Shown in pieces: positions 18,514-30,472 of a DNA stretch of 64,000 bases; position 1 is the first letter of the stretch; the number at the start of each line of letters is the position of its first letter. The translations under genes and the position numbers were made by a program. Source of the DNA: Acidobacteriota bacterium. Lineage in GTDB: Bacteria > Acidobacteriota > Blastocatellia > RBC074. Under the pieces are notes generated by a model. That model saw nothing but the letters and a program-made list of their open reading frames with translations, had not been told where the DNA came from and searched no databases. The stretch spans positions 62,001 to 126,000 of the forward strand of contig JADJXM010000010.1 in the NCBI GenBank assembly GCA_016715865.1, given 5' to 3'.

Positions 18514-20919
18514 TCATCGATTGCGGCGAATTGACGGACGAGGTGCATCCACGTCCAGCTCAAGAACGATCTCGGAGTTTTGTCCCAGTCTGACGGTGGC
18601 GCCGGTTGTTTCCCTGAGCCAGGTCGCAGTGATGCGGTACTCGCCCTGAAATCCCCTGACATTCAGTTTTCCATGAGCGTCTGTCTGACCTGAATGATCT
18701 GTCCACCATCTTCTGTAAATCAGATCGGTGTATGCGAGGGCAATCGGTTTCGAACTCCAGTCCTGCCGGTACAATGCTGCCTGCGGGATCCAGTGCGACT
18801 TTTCCCAGAAACCCCATTGCAGGAAATCCGTGAATTTTGGGTAACTGAAGACAAGCGTCAGGAAATCCCTCAGGTAGTCGGCTTGCAGGTCTTCGTCCAG
18901 AGTATTGACATCGAATTCAGTGACTGCAAACTGGACGGGCAGCGCCGCAAACCGTTCGATCGTTCTCTGCATATCCGCCGGAGTCGTGAAACTGCTGACA
19001 TGCCCCTGAAATCCAATGCCGTCAACTGGCGCTCCGTTGGCGATCAACCACTCTGCCAAAGCGTAAAGATAGTCCTGATGCGTCTTTTCATAGCCTCCGC
19101 CGGCCAGGATGTCGAAATCGTTCAGGAACAGTTTCGTCGCACCGTCAATCGATCGCGCAGTCTGAAACCACCGCACCATTTCCTGATTGCCCAGCAGGCC
19201 CTGCGATTCCTCGACGCCATTGATGCCTGGGATGCGTCCCTGAATCTCATAATTATGAAATGGCTCGTTGATGACATCCCATTGATAGCACCGCCCGCCG
19301 GCGGATTTCGGGCCCAGGATATCAGTGAAGTGCTGGTCGATACGCGATCGTAAGGCGGGTGGCGACAGATTGTGTGTGTCTTTGGGCATGTGCCCATAGC
19401 TGGGCCATATCAGGGTGTGGCCCCTGACCGGCAGATTGTTGCCCTTCAGCCAGTTAAGGGCATCGAACGTCGCCTGCCTGTTCCAGGCTGCCCAGTCCTC
19501 CCAGAAAGGCCATTTCAAGTCATTTTCAAGAACGGTGGCATTGAAATGGCTGGTCACACGAGAGCGATAGATCTCGCGTTCGATCGCGGTCTCGCCCTCT
19601 CCGGCGAGCAATTGCGCCGTCACGGCAGAGCCGAATCTGAATGCGTGACTCCGTTGATTTACCCGTACCGTCGCATCCGGCAATGGCGCACCGTTTCTGT
19701 CCCTGACGATTATCGACAGATCCCCTTTGCGGTGCTGCTCGATACGGTCCTCCGCCTCACGACGCCATTGAGCTCCCAACTCGCCGCGCCCCGGATAATA
19801 AAAAGATCTGGGAAGTTGATCGGGATGCGTTTCCAGACCGTATTTGCGAAGTTTGATATCGGCAATTTCGAACTTCTGCGGGCCGTATCCGAAGTGGAAA
19901 ATCAGATGGGCCTCGCCCGGCAGAAAATCGGTCCGCGATCGAAATGGGATCTGGTAAAGCCGCCATTGATCGGTGTCGTTAGGAAAATTTATCGAGAGCG
20001 ACTTTTCGTAATTGCCACCGTTGCGCTCGAAGGTGACCTGTGCCTTGATCGGCCCGTCATCTATTGGTTCTAGCTTGCGTGCATAAAATGCCAGCAGGAT
20101 CAGGTCGCCCTCAATCACCGCCTGCGTATTGTTCAGCGTCAGCCCAGACCGGTAGATAAAATCGGAGGTCCCATTCGTCGAAATTCTAAACGCCTTATCG
20201 AACGGTTGATTTGAGACATCGATGATCGAAAGCGATCCACCTGTCCCGCTGTCGAAATATGCGCCGTAATTATTCAGTACGTCAGTCGAAATAACAGGGA
20301 TTCCAAAGGTAGGCAATTGCTGATCAGCCCCAAGATTGATCGCCTCAATCCCTCCGATTTCGAATGCTTGCGGGCCGTAACCGAATCTGAGGACGATCCT
20401 TGCCTCGCCGGCCGGATGATAATTGAGAGCTTTGAAATTGAACCGGTAGGGTATCCAGGACGAGCTGTTGCATGGGATTATAGCGTCAAGTGAGCGGTTC
20501 TCTGAGATAGATCCGCTCTCGAAACTGATCGATGCCCGGATACCATTTTCGTCGGAATGTCCTATCTTTCTTATATGGAAGCTTATCTGCAGATTGTCCC
20601 GGGGGTTGATCGATTGTGAGGTTTCCCAATGTAGAGATGCGTCACCAAGGTAACTGGTCGGAGCCACGACCGTTACCCTGTAGGCCCGATTGAACGACTG
20701 CCCGGTAACAACCTGTGGGATGACCGTCGCCTGCGGCCCAGCCGCGCCTTGAAACGAATAAGGATCATCAGGGAGTATCGAAACTCCATGGTTCTGGATG
20801 GAGGCCAGGGAAGGGAATCTCCCCGGCGTGCCGCCGATGGTCAGTATCCCCAATATGACGACTTTCAGGATATTGGATCGCTCAGCATTCAAAATTTTTC
20901 CGACTATCTGAATGGGCAC
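18514..20919 (-). CDS. Endo-1,4-beta-xylanase, GH10, with carbohydrate-binding modules
   Basis: An 801-residue exported enzyme. The N-terminal half carries two similar beta-sandwich modules (about 45-190 and 200-355), each ending in FGYGPQ(A/K)FEI, like CBM4/9 family binding domains. A short linker domain ([17 protein letters not shown]) precedes the GH10 barrel. The acid/base is the Glu in [11 protein letters not shown] and the nucleophile the Glu in [10 protein letters not shown] small C-terminal beta domain ([20 protein letters not shown]) follows. It cuts xylan. The start is uncertain: GTG at 20919 overlaps the tiny gene at 20904-20975, and a TTG at 20892 is an alternative. The next gene on the strand is a TonB receptor. 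Confidence 0.9.
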   Translation of the reverse strand: MPIQIVGKILNAERSNILKVVILGILTIGGTPGRFPSLASIQNHGVSILPDDPYSFQGAAGPQATVIPQVVTGQSFNRAYRVTVVAPTSYLGDASLHWETSQSINPRDNLQISFHIRKIGHSDENGIRASISFESGSISENRSLDAIIPCNSSSWIPYRFNFKALNYHPAGEARIVLRFGYGPQAFEIGGIEAINLGADQQLPTFGIPVISTDVLNNYGAYFDSGTGGSLSIIDVSNQPFDKAFRISTNGTSDFIYRSGLTLNNTQAVIEGDLILLAFYARKLEPIDDGPIKAQVTFERNGGNYEKSLSINFPNDTDQWRLYQIPFRSRTDFLPGEAHLIFHFGYGPQKFEIADIKLRKYGLETHPDQLPRSFYYPGRGELGAQWRREAEDRIEQHRKGDLSIIVRDRNGAPLPDATVRVNQRSHAFRFGSAVTAQLLAGEGETAIEREIYRSRVTSHFNATVLENDLKWPFWEDWAAWNRQATFDALNWLKGNNLPVRGHTLIWPSYGHMPKDTHNLSPPALRSRIDQHFTDILGPKSAGGRCYQWDVINEPFHNYEIQGRIPGINGVEESQGLLGNQEMVRWFQTARSIDGATKLFLNDFDILAGGGYEKTHQDYLYALAEWLIANGAPVDGIGFQGHVSSFTTPADMQRTIERFAALPVQFAVTEFDVNTLDEDLQADYLRDFLTLVFSYPKFTDFLQWGFWEKSHWIPQAALYRQDWSSKPIALAYTDLIYRRWWTDHSGQTDAHGKLNVRGFQGEYRITATWLRETTGATVRLGQNSEIVLELDVDAPRPSIRRNR

Positions 20920-20975
20920 TTTTTGCAGGCTTTTCCACGTTTGTATTTCTTACAGCACTTCAATTTTTTACTCAT
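20904..20975 (-). CDS. Tiny Cys/Lys-rich peptide (23 residues)
   Basis: Reading the minus strand from ATG 20975 to TAG 20904 gives [20 protein letters not shown] followed by PFR. Ten of 23 residues are Lys and five are Arg or Cys, with a CC...CxxC pattern that could hold a zinc ion. The pattern looks to me like a widespread unannotated family of miniature basic Cys proteins, but I cannot confirm it here. It lies between the TonB receptor and the xylanase on the same strand and overlaps the putative xylanase GTG start. No strong ribosome binding site is visible. The composition is far from random DNA of this region. Confidence 0.55.
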   Translation of the reverse strand: MSKKLKCCKKYKRGKACKKCPFR

Positions 20976-21016
20976 AGTTCTTATACCAGAATAGACTGAC
21001 CTTTTAAAAGATTTTG

Positions 21017-23431
<2,415 letters not shown>

Positions 23432-23548
23432 AACTCCCCCGTGTCAAATCTGTTCTGGACTGTTTTTATAATTGCGATGATCTTGAAATCCGTTTTCAAG
23501 TTCGAGATGATATGTATTGTTCGAATGAAAGTCAACAAGAAAAATAGA

Positions 23549-23599
23549 GGGAGGGGTAGTTTTGAATAACTGTAGTTGGAGGGGTAGTGATAAAAGCGG
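23549..23599 (+). repeat. Short direct repeat in the divergent gap
   Basis: GGAGGGGTAGT occurs twice about 40 bases apart in the divergent region 23432-23650, separated by an AT-rich stretch. It could be a pair of binding sites for a regulator of either flanking gene. Nothing else is evident in the gap. Confidence 0.35.
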
Positions 23600-23650
23600 A
23601 GAAAGTGGTTGCAGGTATTCAATCGACGAGTGCTGAAGTAGAATATAGGA

Positions 23651-25384
23651 GTGAAAAATGAGGGTGATTCAAAAATCAGTTCACAATTTGGTCTGAGAAT
23701 GTTCAGGCTTGTGATCTGGCCGATTTTACTTACTGGCAGTGTGATGGCCGGACCAGCCAATGTGTCATCACAAACGGCCCCTGAAATTTCATATCGTATC
23801 CGGATCGATCTGGATGTCGAGGGAGCTGGTTTCAAAGGTCGGCAGACGGTCAATTTTATCAACACATCCGGGGGAGAGCTGAATGAGGTCATATTCAATC
23901 TGTATCCGAATTTCGGTCTGGCTATAGATGATCAACCGTGGTTGAAGATTGAAAGTGTCAGATCCAACGGACGTGAACTGAAGTTTGATATCCGATCGGG
24001 CCATGCATTTCTTCGAGTCGAATTGCCTGTCACCCTCCTGCCCGGTCGTGCCATCGATATTGATATCGATTTTTCAGCTCGGGTGCCGCGAGTGCAGCGA
24101 GAGGAGTCCAGTCTGCTGGCACACTTTCTACAGGAGATCAGCGATGCGGTAAACGATGAAAAGCACCTGAGAGATGCAAGGGATATCTTTTTTGCAGGGG
24201 ATGATGCCTGGTTGCTTGGTTATTTTCATCCCCAGGTTGCAGTCAGGCAATTTCAGTCACTGGATGGGGAGTTTGTTGCGGGTGTCGGTGGAATAGTGCT
24301 GTCGGACATAGCGGATTATGATGTAACGGTGACCTGTCCATCGGGCATGACTGTTATTGCATCAGGCAATCTCATAGAGAAGAAGCCTGAACCGTTAGTG
24401 GAGGCCGGAGGAGCGGATCATCTTATTTGCCGGTTTCGAGGAACAAAATTGCGTGGCTTTGCGCTCGTTCTGGCTGATAAGATTCACAGCGTCGAGCAAA
24501 AACTGGGCGACTTGCGCGTAGTTTCCTATTTTCGTGATGGTGATGAGCGACTCGGAGACCGCGTTTTAAAGATCGCTGCGACAGCGCTTCAGACCTACCA
24601 GAATGCATACGGCCCGTATCCGCATAATATTTTACAGATTGTCGAACTGCCTCTGCCCGCCGGATTTTGCACTGTAGATCTGCCCGCTATGATTGCCATT
24701 GCCCAGGCCTACTACATTGATTTCGACAAACCGCAGGCCGCCAGGCTGCCCGGAGTGCTGCGTGAACAGGCGGATGTCATCAAGTCCGCTCTCGAATTCA
24801 ATCTGGCGCTGAGCGTTGCCCATCAGTGGTGGGGAGAGGTTGTCGCAAATGATTCTGAAAAATCGCCTTTTCTGGACGAAGGGCTAAGTGCCTTCTCGGC
24901 GGCCTTTTACCACGAATCGGCATACGGAAAACAACTTGGGGATCTGATTGTCCAGCAGCAATTACGAGGTGTCTACCAGGCATATCGAATGCTCGGCGGA
25001 GTTGATCAGGAGGCTGACAGACCGATCCGTGATTACAGGAATTCTTTACAGTATATGGCAATCGCCTCCTCAAAGGGGGCATTGCTTCTGGTCGCGCTGC
25101 GGCTTGAACTAGGTGACGAGCGTTTTTTTAAAGCACTTCAAAATTATTATTCGACGCATCGATTCAGAATCGCCGCTTCAGAGCATTTTCGTTATGCATT
25201 TCTGGCGGTTTCCGACGATCCGCGGCAGATCAGGTCATTGTTTCAGCGATGGCTCAGGGAAAAGCATGGGGATGAGGATATTGGAGCCCCCGATCTGGCA
25301 CTTGTGCCACAGCCTGTATCAAAGATCCGCGCACTTGGACGGATCTTCGTTAAGATCGGAAAGACCGCCGCAAAGCCGTTTTGA
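23651..25384 (+). CDS. M1 aminopeptidase-like protein without catalytic residues
   Basis: A 577-residue exported protein with the layout of M1 peptidases: N-terminal beta saddle (to about 290) and a catalytic-like domain. The zinc motif HExxH is LSVAH here (387-391), so the first ligand and the catalytic Glu are missing; the second His391 and Glu410 remain at the right spacing of 18. The proton-donor Tyr region YxKG is SSKG. It is therefore probably not a peptidase. GTG at 23651 is the longest start; ATG at 23699 (MFRLVIWPILLTG, signal peptide) is equally plausible. Possible roles are binding or scaffolding at the cell envelope. It faces the HIT gene convergently. Confidence 0.8.
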   Translation: MKNEGDSKISSQFGLRMFRLVIWPILLTGSVMAGPANVSSQTAPEISYRIRIDLDVEGAGFKGRQTVNFINTSGGELNEVIFNLYPNFGLAIDDQPWLKIESVRSNGRELKFDIRSGHAFLRVELPVTLLPGRAIDIDIDFSARVPRVQREESSLLAHFLQEISDAVNDEKHLRDARDIFFAGDDAWLLGYFHPQVAVRQFQSLDGEFVAGVGGIVLSDIADYDVTVTCPSGMTVIASGNLIEKKPEPLVEAGGADHLICRFRGTKLRGFALVLADKIHSVEQKLGDLRVVSYFRDGDERLGDRVLKIAATALQTYQNAYGPYPHNILQIVELPLPAGFCTVDLPAMIAIAQAYYIDFDKPQAARLPGVLREQADVIKSALEFNLALSVAHQWWGEVVANDSEKSPFLDEGLSAFSAAFYHESAYGKQLGDLIVQQQLRGVYQAYRMLGGVDQEADRPIRDYRNSLQYMAIASSKGALLLVALRLELGDERFFKALQNYYSTHRFRIAASEHFRYAFLAVSDDPRQIRSLFQRWLREKHGDEDIGAPDLALVPQPVSKIRALGRIFVKIGKTAAKPF

Positions 25385-25401
25385 TGTCCTGTAATCGCCG
25401 G

Positions 25402-25752
25402 TTAGCCCGGAGGCCAGGCCATCGAACGTCCACCGAGAACATGCAGGTGCAGGTGACTGACCGATTGCCCGCTCTCTTCGCCGGTATTGATGATGGTACG
25501 AAAGCCGCTCTCGGCGATTCCGACCTGATTGGCGAGCTTTGGAGCCAATCTGAGCATATGGCCAAGTAAAGGCTCATCACCCTTGGTAACATCGTTCAAC
25601 GATTCGATATGCTCTTTCGGAACGATCAGAAAATGGGTCGGCGCCTGCGGATTGATGTCCGTGAACGCGTATGTACGGTCATCCTCATAAACCTTGGTGG
25701 AAGGGACTTCGCCTGCCAGTATTCGGCAGAACAAGCAATTATTTTCTGACAT
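25402..25752 (-). CDS. HIT family protein (HinT-like)
   Basis: A 116-residue histidine triad protein. The triad HLHLH is at 100-104, and the N-terminal CLFC could bind zinc. HinT-type proteins hydrolyse purine nucleoside phosphoramidates in the cytoplasm. AGGAG lies just before ATG 25752. The C-terminus GGRSMAWPPG is the usual one. Divergent to the lipoprotein gene. Confidence 0.93.
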   Translation of the reverse strand: MSENNCLFCRILAGEVPSTKVYEDDRTYAFTDINPQAPTHFLIVPKEHIESLNDVTKGDEPLLGHMLRLAPKLANQVGIAESGFRTIINTGEESGQSVSHLHLHVLGGRSMAWPPG

Positions 25753-25872
25753 TCACACTCCTGTCATCAGTTCATATAAATTATGTCGTTAAGCATAGAT
25801 ACTAGCACATTTGAATGTCATCGCAAGCGGGCCTTCAGACTTCAGGATCAAATCAGTGAGAGAAGGTTCCTG

Positions 25873-26712
25873 ATGGTTTTTACTAAATCGGCGTCAATTT
25901 TGCTGGCAGTCTGCGTTTTATCGGCTTGTCATTCCGGTGCGGCTTTCGGCAAATTTCAGGCCGGTCAGGAGCAAACATCCGTGAAAGCTCCATTGAGAAT
26001 CCGAGAATATAGTTACGAAATCGTCAATTCGTACCCACACGATGCCGACGCCTTCACTCAGGGTCTGGTTTTTCATGAAGGAGCTTTATATGAAAGTACC
26101 GGGTTGAACGGCAAGTCATCGATCCGCCAGGTCGATTTGCAGACCGGCCAGGTAATCAGGAAGCTGGATGTCCCTTCGCAGTACTTTGCCGAGGGGCTGG
26201 CGATCATGGATGGCAGAGCCTATCAGCTGACGTGGTTGTCCCAGTTCGGTTATATCTATAACCTGTCATCTTTTGAGGTTTTGAAGACTTTCAACTATCC
26301 CGGTGAGGGATGGGGCCTGACTCATGACGGGCGTTCGCTGATAATGAGCGACGGAACCAACAGGTTAAGGTTTCTCCACCCCGAGAGCTTTGAACTTCAA
26401 AGAGTCATCAGCGTTTATGACGGATCTGCGCCCGTAAATTATCTTAATGAATTGGAGTACATCGATGGCGAGATATACGCCAATGTCTGGCAATCGAATC
26501 GAATAGTTATCATCGAGCCAGGCGGAGGCGGCATAACCGGCTGGATCGATCTCCGCGGATTGCTCAAAGCCGAGGACCGCTCCGGCCCGGTCGATGTTCT
26601 CAACGGCATCGCTTATGACGCGGATCAAAAAAGGCTATTCGTCACGGGAAAACTCTGGCCGAAGTTATATGAAATCAGGCTTAAGCGGCCCCGTAATGAC
26701 CTGCGCAGATGA
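25873..26712 (+). CDS. Glutaminyl-peptide cyclotransferase, lipoprotein
   Basis: About 279 residues. A lipoprotein signal ends in VLSAC, so the mature protein is membrane-anchored outside the cytoplasm. The rest is a five-bladed propeller of the bacterial/plant glutaminyl cyclase type: PHDADAFTQGLVFHEGALYESTG, LTWLSQ, NELEYIDGEIYANVW and LNGIAYDADQKRLFVTGKLWPKLYEI are diagnostic. It makes N-terminal pyroglutamate on exported peptides. I chose ATG 25873 (AGAAGG upstream, lipobox in place) over 25783. Its TGA stop is the first TGA of an adjacent GATGA-rich repeat. Confidence 0.92.
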   Translation: MVFTKSASILLAVCVLSACHSGAAFGKFQAGQEQTSVKAPLRIREYSYEIVNSYPHDADAFTQGLVFHEGALYESTGLNGKSSIRQVDLQTGQVIRKLDVPSQYFAEGLAIMDGRAYQLTWLSQFGYIYNLSSFEVLKTFNYPGEGWGLTHDGRSLIMSDGTNRLRFLHPESFELQRVISVYDGSAPVNYLNELEYIDGEIYANVWQSNRIVIIEPGGGGITGWIDLRGLLKAEDRSGPVDVLNGIAYDADQKRLFVTGKLWPKLYEIRLKRPRNDLRR

Positions 26713-26872
26713 AGCAGTGATGAGAGAAGCAGTGATGAGAGAAGCAGTGATGAGTGATGAGAGAAGCAGTGATAAGTGACGAGTGATGAGTGATGAGTGA
26801 CGAATGGTAAGTGACGAGAATTCAATAATTACAACTCATCACTCATCACTCGTCACTTATCACTGCTTCTCT
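26708..26872. repeat. Perfect 39-bp inverted repeat of GTGATGA heptamers
   Basis: Arms 26760-26798 and 26834-26872 are exact reverse complements over 39 bases with a 35-base loop. The left arm contains GTGATGA words every 7 bases; further AGAGAAGCAGTGATG copies extend left to 26708. The right arm codes for the last residues REAVISDE and TGA stop of the transporter gene, and the left edge provides the stop of the cyclase gene. Confidence 0.93.
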
Positions 26873-27835
26873 GCTTTTCAATTCCCTGATCAGTAATCTG
26901 GCGATGAGCAGACGTTCCATCTGAAGCATAATGATGCCGGAGAGGACGGCGGCTCCGCCTGCCAGCTGAATTGTGCTCATTCGCTCGCCCAGCCAAAGCC
27001 AGGCTATGAAAGCGGCCACGACCGGTTCCAGCATCGAGGTCAGGCTGCTCCGGCTTGGTTCAAGATATCGCAGACTGGTAAGAAAGAGTCCAAATGGGAC
27101 TACAGTGGCGACAGCGGCCAGGTATAAGAAGAGTGACCAGGTGGCGAGATTGTAAGAACTCCAGGGAAGCGTCCACAATGGTCTGATCGTGATCCACATC
27201 AGACCGGCGAAGAGAAATGCATAGGCCATCATCGTTCTCGGATCGTATTTCCTGAGCCCGTACTTCCCGTAGCCGGTATAAAACGCAAAGCCGACGGCCG
27301 ATCCCAAAGCTGCAAGTGTACCGCCGAATGAGATGCGTGCAATCCCGCCTTCCTGGCCCACGACCATCAATATGCTTCCGGCTATCGCCAATGCCGCAGC
27401 GATCATCTTCCCACCAGTCATCCGTTCCGTCTTGGAAAAGACCCCGTATACCATGAGGAAGACCGGCGCCATATATTGCAGCAGCAGAGCATAACCCACA
27501 CTGACCATCGTAAGGGCAAGATAATAGAACCCCTGATTGGCTACCAGTCCGATGGCGCCCAGCATCGCGAAATACGGCATGTCTTTCAATTTGACGTGCA
27601 GCAGTTCGGGCGATGTCAATCCGAGCCACGCGAAGAGAATGCCGGCTGCCAGAATGGTGCGAAAAATAAGCAGTTCATCAGGCTCAAGCTGTCGGTTGAG
27701 CATGTACTTGGTGATGACCCCGGAAAGACCCCACAGAATCGCGGCGCCCGCCGCCAGCAGATACCCCCGCATCAGATGCGGTTCCGCGCTTCCCCGTTTA
27801 TTGGATGTCGATTCGGATGATTCAGCACCACTCAA
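26846..27835 (-). CDS. EamA/DMT family transporter
   Basis: A 329-residue protein with ten membrane helices in two EamA repeats (about 20-155 and 170-310); the second repeat ends in LEPVVAAFIAWLWLGERMS. Substrate unknown, likely metabolite export. The frame begins at TTG 27835, right behind the stop of the beta-lactamase-fold gene (TAG TTG), suggesting coupling; ATG 27772 (MRGYLLAAGAAILWG) just before helix 1 is an alternative. The C-terminal SREAVISDE is translated from the 39-bp inverted repeat and is not expected in homologues. Confidence 0.87.
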   Translation of the reverse strand: MSGAESSESTSNKRGSAEPHLMRGYLLAAGAAILWGLSGVITKYMLNRQLEPDELLIFRTILAAGILFAWLGLTSPELLHVKLKDMPYFAMLGAIGLVANQGFYYLALTMVSVGYALLLQYMAPVFLMVYGVFSKTERMTGGKMIAAALAIAGSILMVVGQEGGIARISFGGTLAALGSAVGFAFYTGYGKYGLRKYDPRTMMAYAFLFAGLMWITIRPLWTLPWSSYNLATWSLFLYLAAVATVVPFGLFLTSLRYLEPSRSSLTSMLEPVVAAFIAWLWLGERMSTIQLAGGAAVLSGIIMLQMERLLIARLLIRELKSREAVISDE

Positions 27836-28948
27836 CTATTTGCCCTGTCCTTCAGCTAAGGGAGAGTTAAGCAGAATCCTGATAATCTCGGTGCCAATTT
27901 TCGGAGCAGGGTAGTGGTCGCAGTTGACCAGGACGGCAATAGTCAGACTTTGTTCGGGTAGTCGTGTCAGCAGCGATGTGGCGCCCATGGATCCACCCGA
28001 ATGTTCGACCCGCAGGATTCCATTTTCGGTATAGACGCGCCAGCCAAGTCCGTAATTGACTGGCTGTCCATGACGCGTCGTCTGAGATGTGAACATCGCC
28101 CTGATTGTTTCAGGGCGAGCCAGTCGAGAGGTGTCATAGGCTGAAGAGTATTTGATCAAATCCTCGACCGTCGAGAGTAAACCCCCTCCGCCCCATTTGT
28201 TGCTCTGATCGACCTGCGGTGCGTTGCGCAGTGCTTTTTCCCTGGTCAGTGTGTAATAACGCGCGCGCAGCGGTATCAGTTTGGGCTGTTCATCCAGAAA
28301 GGTGTGTTTCAACTCGACCGGCCCGATGATGTGATTCTGCAGGTAATCGCCGAATTTTTCGCCTGAGACCTTCTCGACGATCCTGCTCAGCAGGTTGTAT
28401 CCATATGTAGTATACGAGTATTTCTCGCCGGGTTCATTGATCAGCGGATCGTCCTTGAAAATGGAGAGCGCCGATTCGACATCATCATAGTGCCTGACGC
28501 TCGAGAATTCATCTCCGCGGTAATGACGTATTCCCGACAAGTGAGCGAGCAGCTGTCTCACGGTAATGGGTGATGATTTTCTTGGGAAAGTCGGCAGGTA
28601 GGTCTGCACCTCGGCATCGATGTCGAGCCTGCCGGATTCGGCAAGTTGCATGACTGCCAGCGCAGTAAAAGTCTTTGAGATCGAGCCGATGCGTGAAACA
28701 GTCTGAGCCGTGAAGGGGATGCGATTTTCCAGATCAGCGAAACCGAATCCCCTCGAATAGACGAGTTTGTTGTCTCTTGAGATAGCGATAGCTACTCCCG
28801 GTATCGAGTTCGCCTCCATTTCGGCCTGGATCTTTCGCTCTATGTCCGGGACACGCTCATCGATGCGAACGGCCATCTGGGCCGCTGCAGGAACGACAAG
28901 TGCGAAAATCAGGAAAAGGAAGACAGGGATTCCACGAAGATGTTTCAT
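27836..28948 (-). CDS. Exported serine hydrolase of the beta-lactamase/PBP4* fold
   Basis: A 370-residue protein with signal peptide (MKHLRGIPVFLFLIFALVVPAAAQ). The class C-type motifs are present: SxxK as SISK in RIGSISKTFTALAV, YxN as YGYN, and HSGG near the C-terminus in place of KTG. Such proteins are D-aminopeptidases, esterases or peptidoglycan hydrolases more often than true beta-lactamases. AGGAGG precedes ATG 28948. It probably shares a transcript with the EamA gene. Confidence 0.9.
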   Translation of the reverse strand: MKHLRGIPVFLFLIFALVVPAAAQMAVRIDERVPDIERKIQAEMEANSIPGVAIAISRDNKLVYSRGFGFADLENRIPFTAQTVSRIGSISKTFTALAVMQLAESGRLDIDAEVQTYLPTFPRKSSPITVRQLLAHLSGIRHYRGDEFSSVRHYDDVESALSIFKDDPLINEPGEKYSYTTYGYNLLSRIVEKVSGEKFGDYLQNHIIGPVELKHTFLDEQPKLIPLRARYYTLTREKALRNAPQVDQSNKWGGGGLLSTVEDLIKYSSAYDTSRLARPETIRAMFTSQTTRHGQPVNYGLGWRVYTENGILRVEHSGGSMGATSLLTRLPEQSLTIAVLVNCDHYPAPKIGTEIIRILLNSPLAEGQGK

Positions 28949-28976
28949 ATGCCTCCTGTAACCAACTGGCAGGGAA

Positions 28977-30383
28977 TCAGGTTTTGATGTTGTAGACCTT
29001 TATCTTGCTGTTGAGCGTGGTGTTGTTCATTCCAAGCATCTTTGCGGCTTTGCTTTGATGGCCGCCGGTGATCTCGAGTGCGCGTTTGATCAACTCGATT
29101 TCGAATCGCGAGACCTCGTCATAAAAAGAGATGCCGCGCGAGATATCAAAAGAACCTATCGCGTCGATTGGGCGAGAGGATGCATCCTCGCCGCTTCGCG
29201 GATCGATGACCTCGTCACGCAGGCATTCGAGTGTGATCTCATCGCCGCGAGCCACGATAATCGCTCTTTCGATGGCTGACTCAAGCTCACGTACGTTGCC
29301 GGGCCAGGGATATTTTTCAAGGGCGCTGAGCACCTCCGGCGAAATCTGATCTGAAACGATGCGATCATTCTCCTGATTATATTTCCGGATGAAATGCTGG
29401 GCCAGAGGAAGAATGTCCTCACGCCGGTTACGCAGCGGCGGCAGGTGAATATTGATGACGTTTAAACGGTAAAAGAGATCTTCACGGAAATCTCCCGATT
29501 TCACCGCTCGTTGAAGATCCGTGTTGGTTGCCGCGATGATTCTGACATCTACTTTGTGCTGCTGAGTGTCGCCCAGCGGAGTGAATTCACGCTCCTGTAT
29601 CACTCGCAACAGCCTGGCCTGCGTTTCAGGCGGAATGGTGCTGATCTCGTCCAGAAAGATCGATCCGCCGTCGGCGACTTCGAAGAGCCCCTTTTTCGCC
29701 GCGATGGCGCCGGTAAAAGCTCCCCTGGTATGTCCGAAAAGTTCGGATTCAAGCAGTTCCGAAGGAATGTTGCTGCAATTGACGGCGACGAACTGTCCGG
29801 ATTCGGCTCGCGGGCTGGAAAAGTGTATTGTTTTGGCCACAACCTCCTTGCCGGTACCTGATTCACCCGTGACCAGAACGGTCGAGCGTGCGGGCGCAAC
29901 CTGCTCGATCAGATCGTAGACTTCACGCATGGCCGGTGAATTCCCGACGATCTGGCTCCGGTCGCCGGATGTCTTGAGCGTCCGGCGCAGAACGCGCCTC
30001 TCTTCTTCTCCACGCCGCCGTGTTATACCGGCTGCAACCGTCTTTAAAATCTGCTCATTCTCAAACGGTTTTCGAATGCAGTTGTATGCGCCAAGCTGCC
30101 ATGCGGCGATCGCCGTATCGAACGTCGCATAAGCTGTGATCATGATGACTGCGGCTTCACGGTCGAGCTTGAGTATCTCTTCGAGCGTTCGCAACCCACC
30201 CATCCCGGGCATCGAAACATCAAGCAGGATCGCGTCATAAGTGCGATCACTCATCTTCGACAGACCTTCCTCACCGGTCTTCGCAAGATCGACGCGGTAG
30301 CCTTCCTGCGAGAGCAGGCTTTCGAGCACCTCCCGCATGATCTCTTCATCATCTACTATTAATATGTTGCCCTTTTTCGCCAT
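28977..30383 (-). CDS. Sigma-54-dependent response regulator (NtrC family)
   Basis: A 468-residue three-domain regulator. The receiver domain (1-120) has the phosphoacceptor Asp55 in LLDVSMPG. The AAA+ domain (about 145-385) has Walker A GESGTGKE at 173-180 and an intact GAFTGA loop at 221-226, so it should contact sigma-54. A Fis-type helix-turn-helix ends the protein (GGHQSKAAKMLGMNNTTLNSKI). No sensor kinase is adjacent, so the gene is an orphan. Its targets would carry -24/-12 promoters. Confidence 0.95.
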   Translation of the reverse strand: MAKKGNILIVDDEEIMREVLESLLSQEGYRVDLAKTGEEGLSKMSDRTYDAILLDVSMPGMGGLRTLEEILKLDREAAVIMITAYATFDTAIAAWQLGAYNCIRKPFENEQILKTVAAGITRRRGEEERRVLRRTLKTSGDRSQIVGNSPAMREVYDLIEQVAPARSTVLVTGESGTGKEVVAKTIHFSSPRAESGQFVAVNCSNIPSELLESELFGHTRGAFTGAIAAKKGLFEVADGGSIFLDEISTIPPETQARLLRVIQEREFTPLGDTQQHKVDVRIIAATNTDLQRAVKSGDFREDLFYRLNVINIHLPPLRNRREDILPLAQHFIRKYNQENDRIVSDQISPEVLSALEKYPWPGNVRELESAIERAIIVARGDEITLECLRDEVIDPRSGEDASSRPIDAIGSFDISRGISFYDEVSRFEIELIKRALEITGGHQSKAAKMLGMNNTTLNSKIKVYNIKT

Positions 30384-30472
30384 AATTCGAAATTATAACA
30401 GATGTGTTGATTTCCTTACTCAATTGCGTAAACTTGCCGGCAACATAATTCATTATTTTCAATGATAAAGCT

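Noticed and set aside
27836..28948. Beta-lactamase resistance gene
   Set aside because: The fold is right, but the third motif is HSGG rather than KTG and the context is that of general exported hydrolases, so a resistance call is not supported.
30384..30472. Promoter candidates in the divergent space between the NtrC-type and AlaX-type genes
   Set aside because: Only loose TTGCCG/TATTTT-like matches with no good spacing; not strong enough to annotate.
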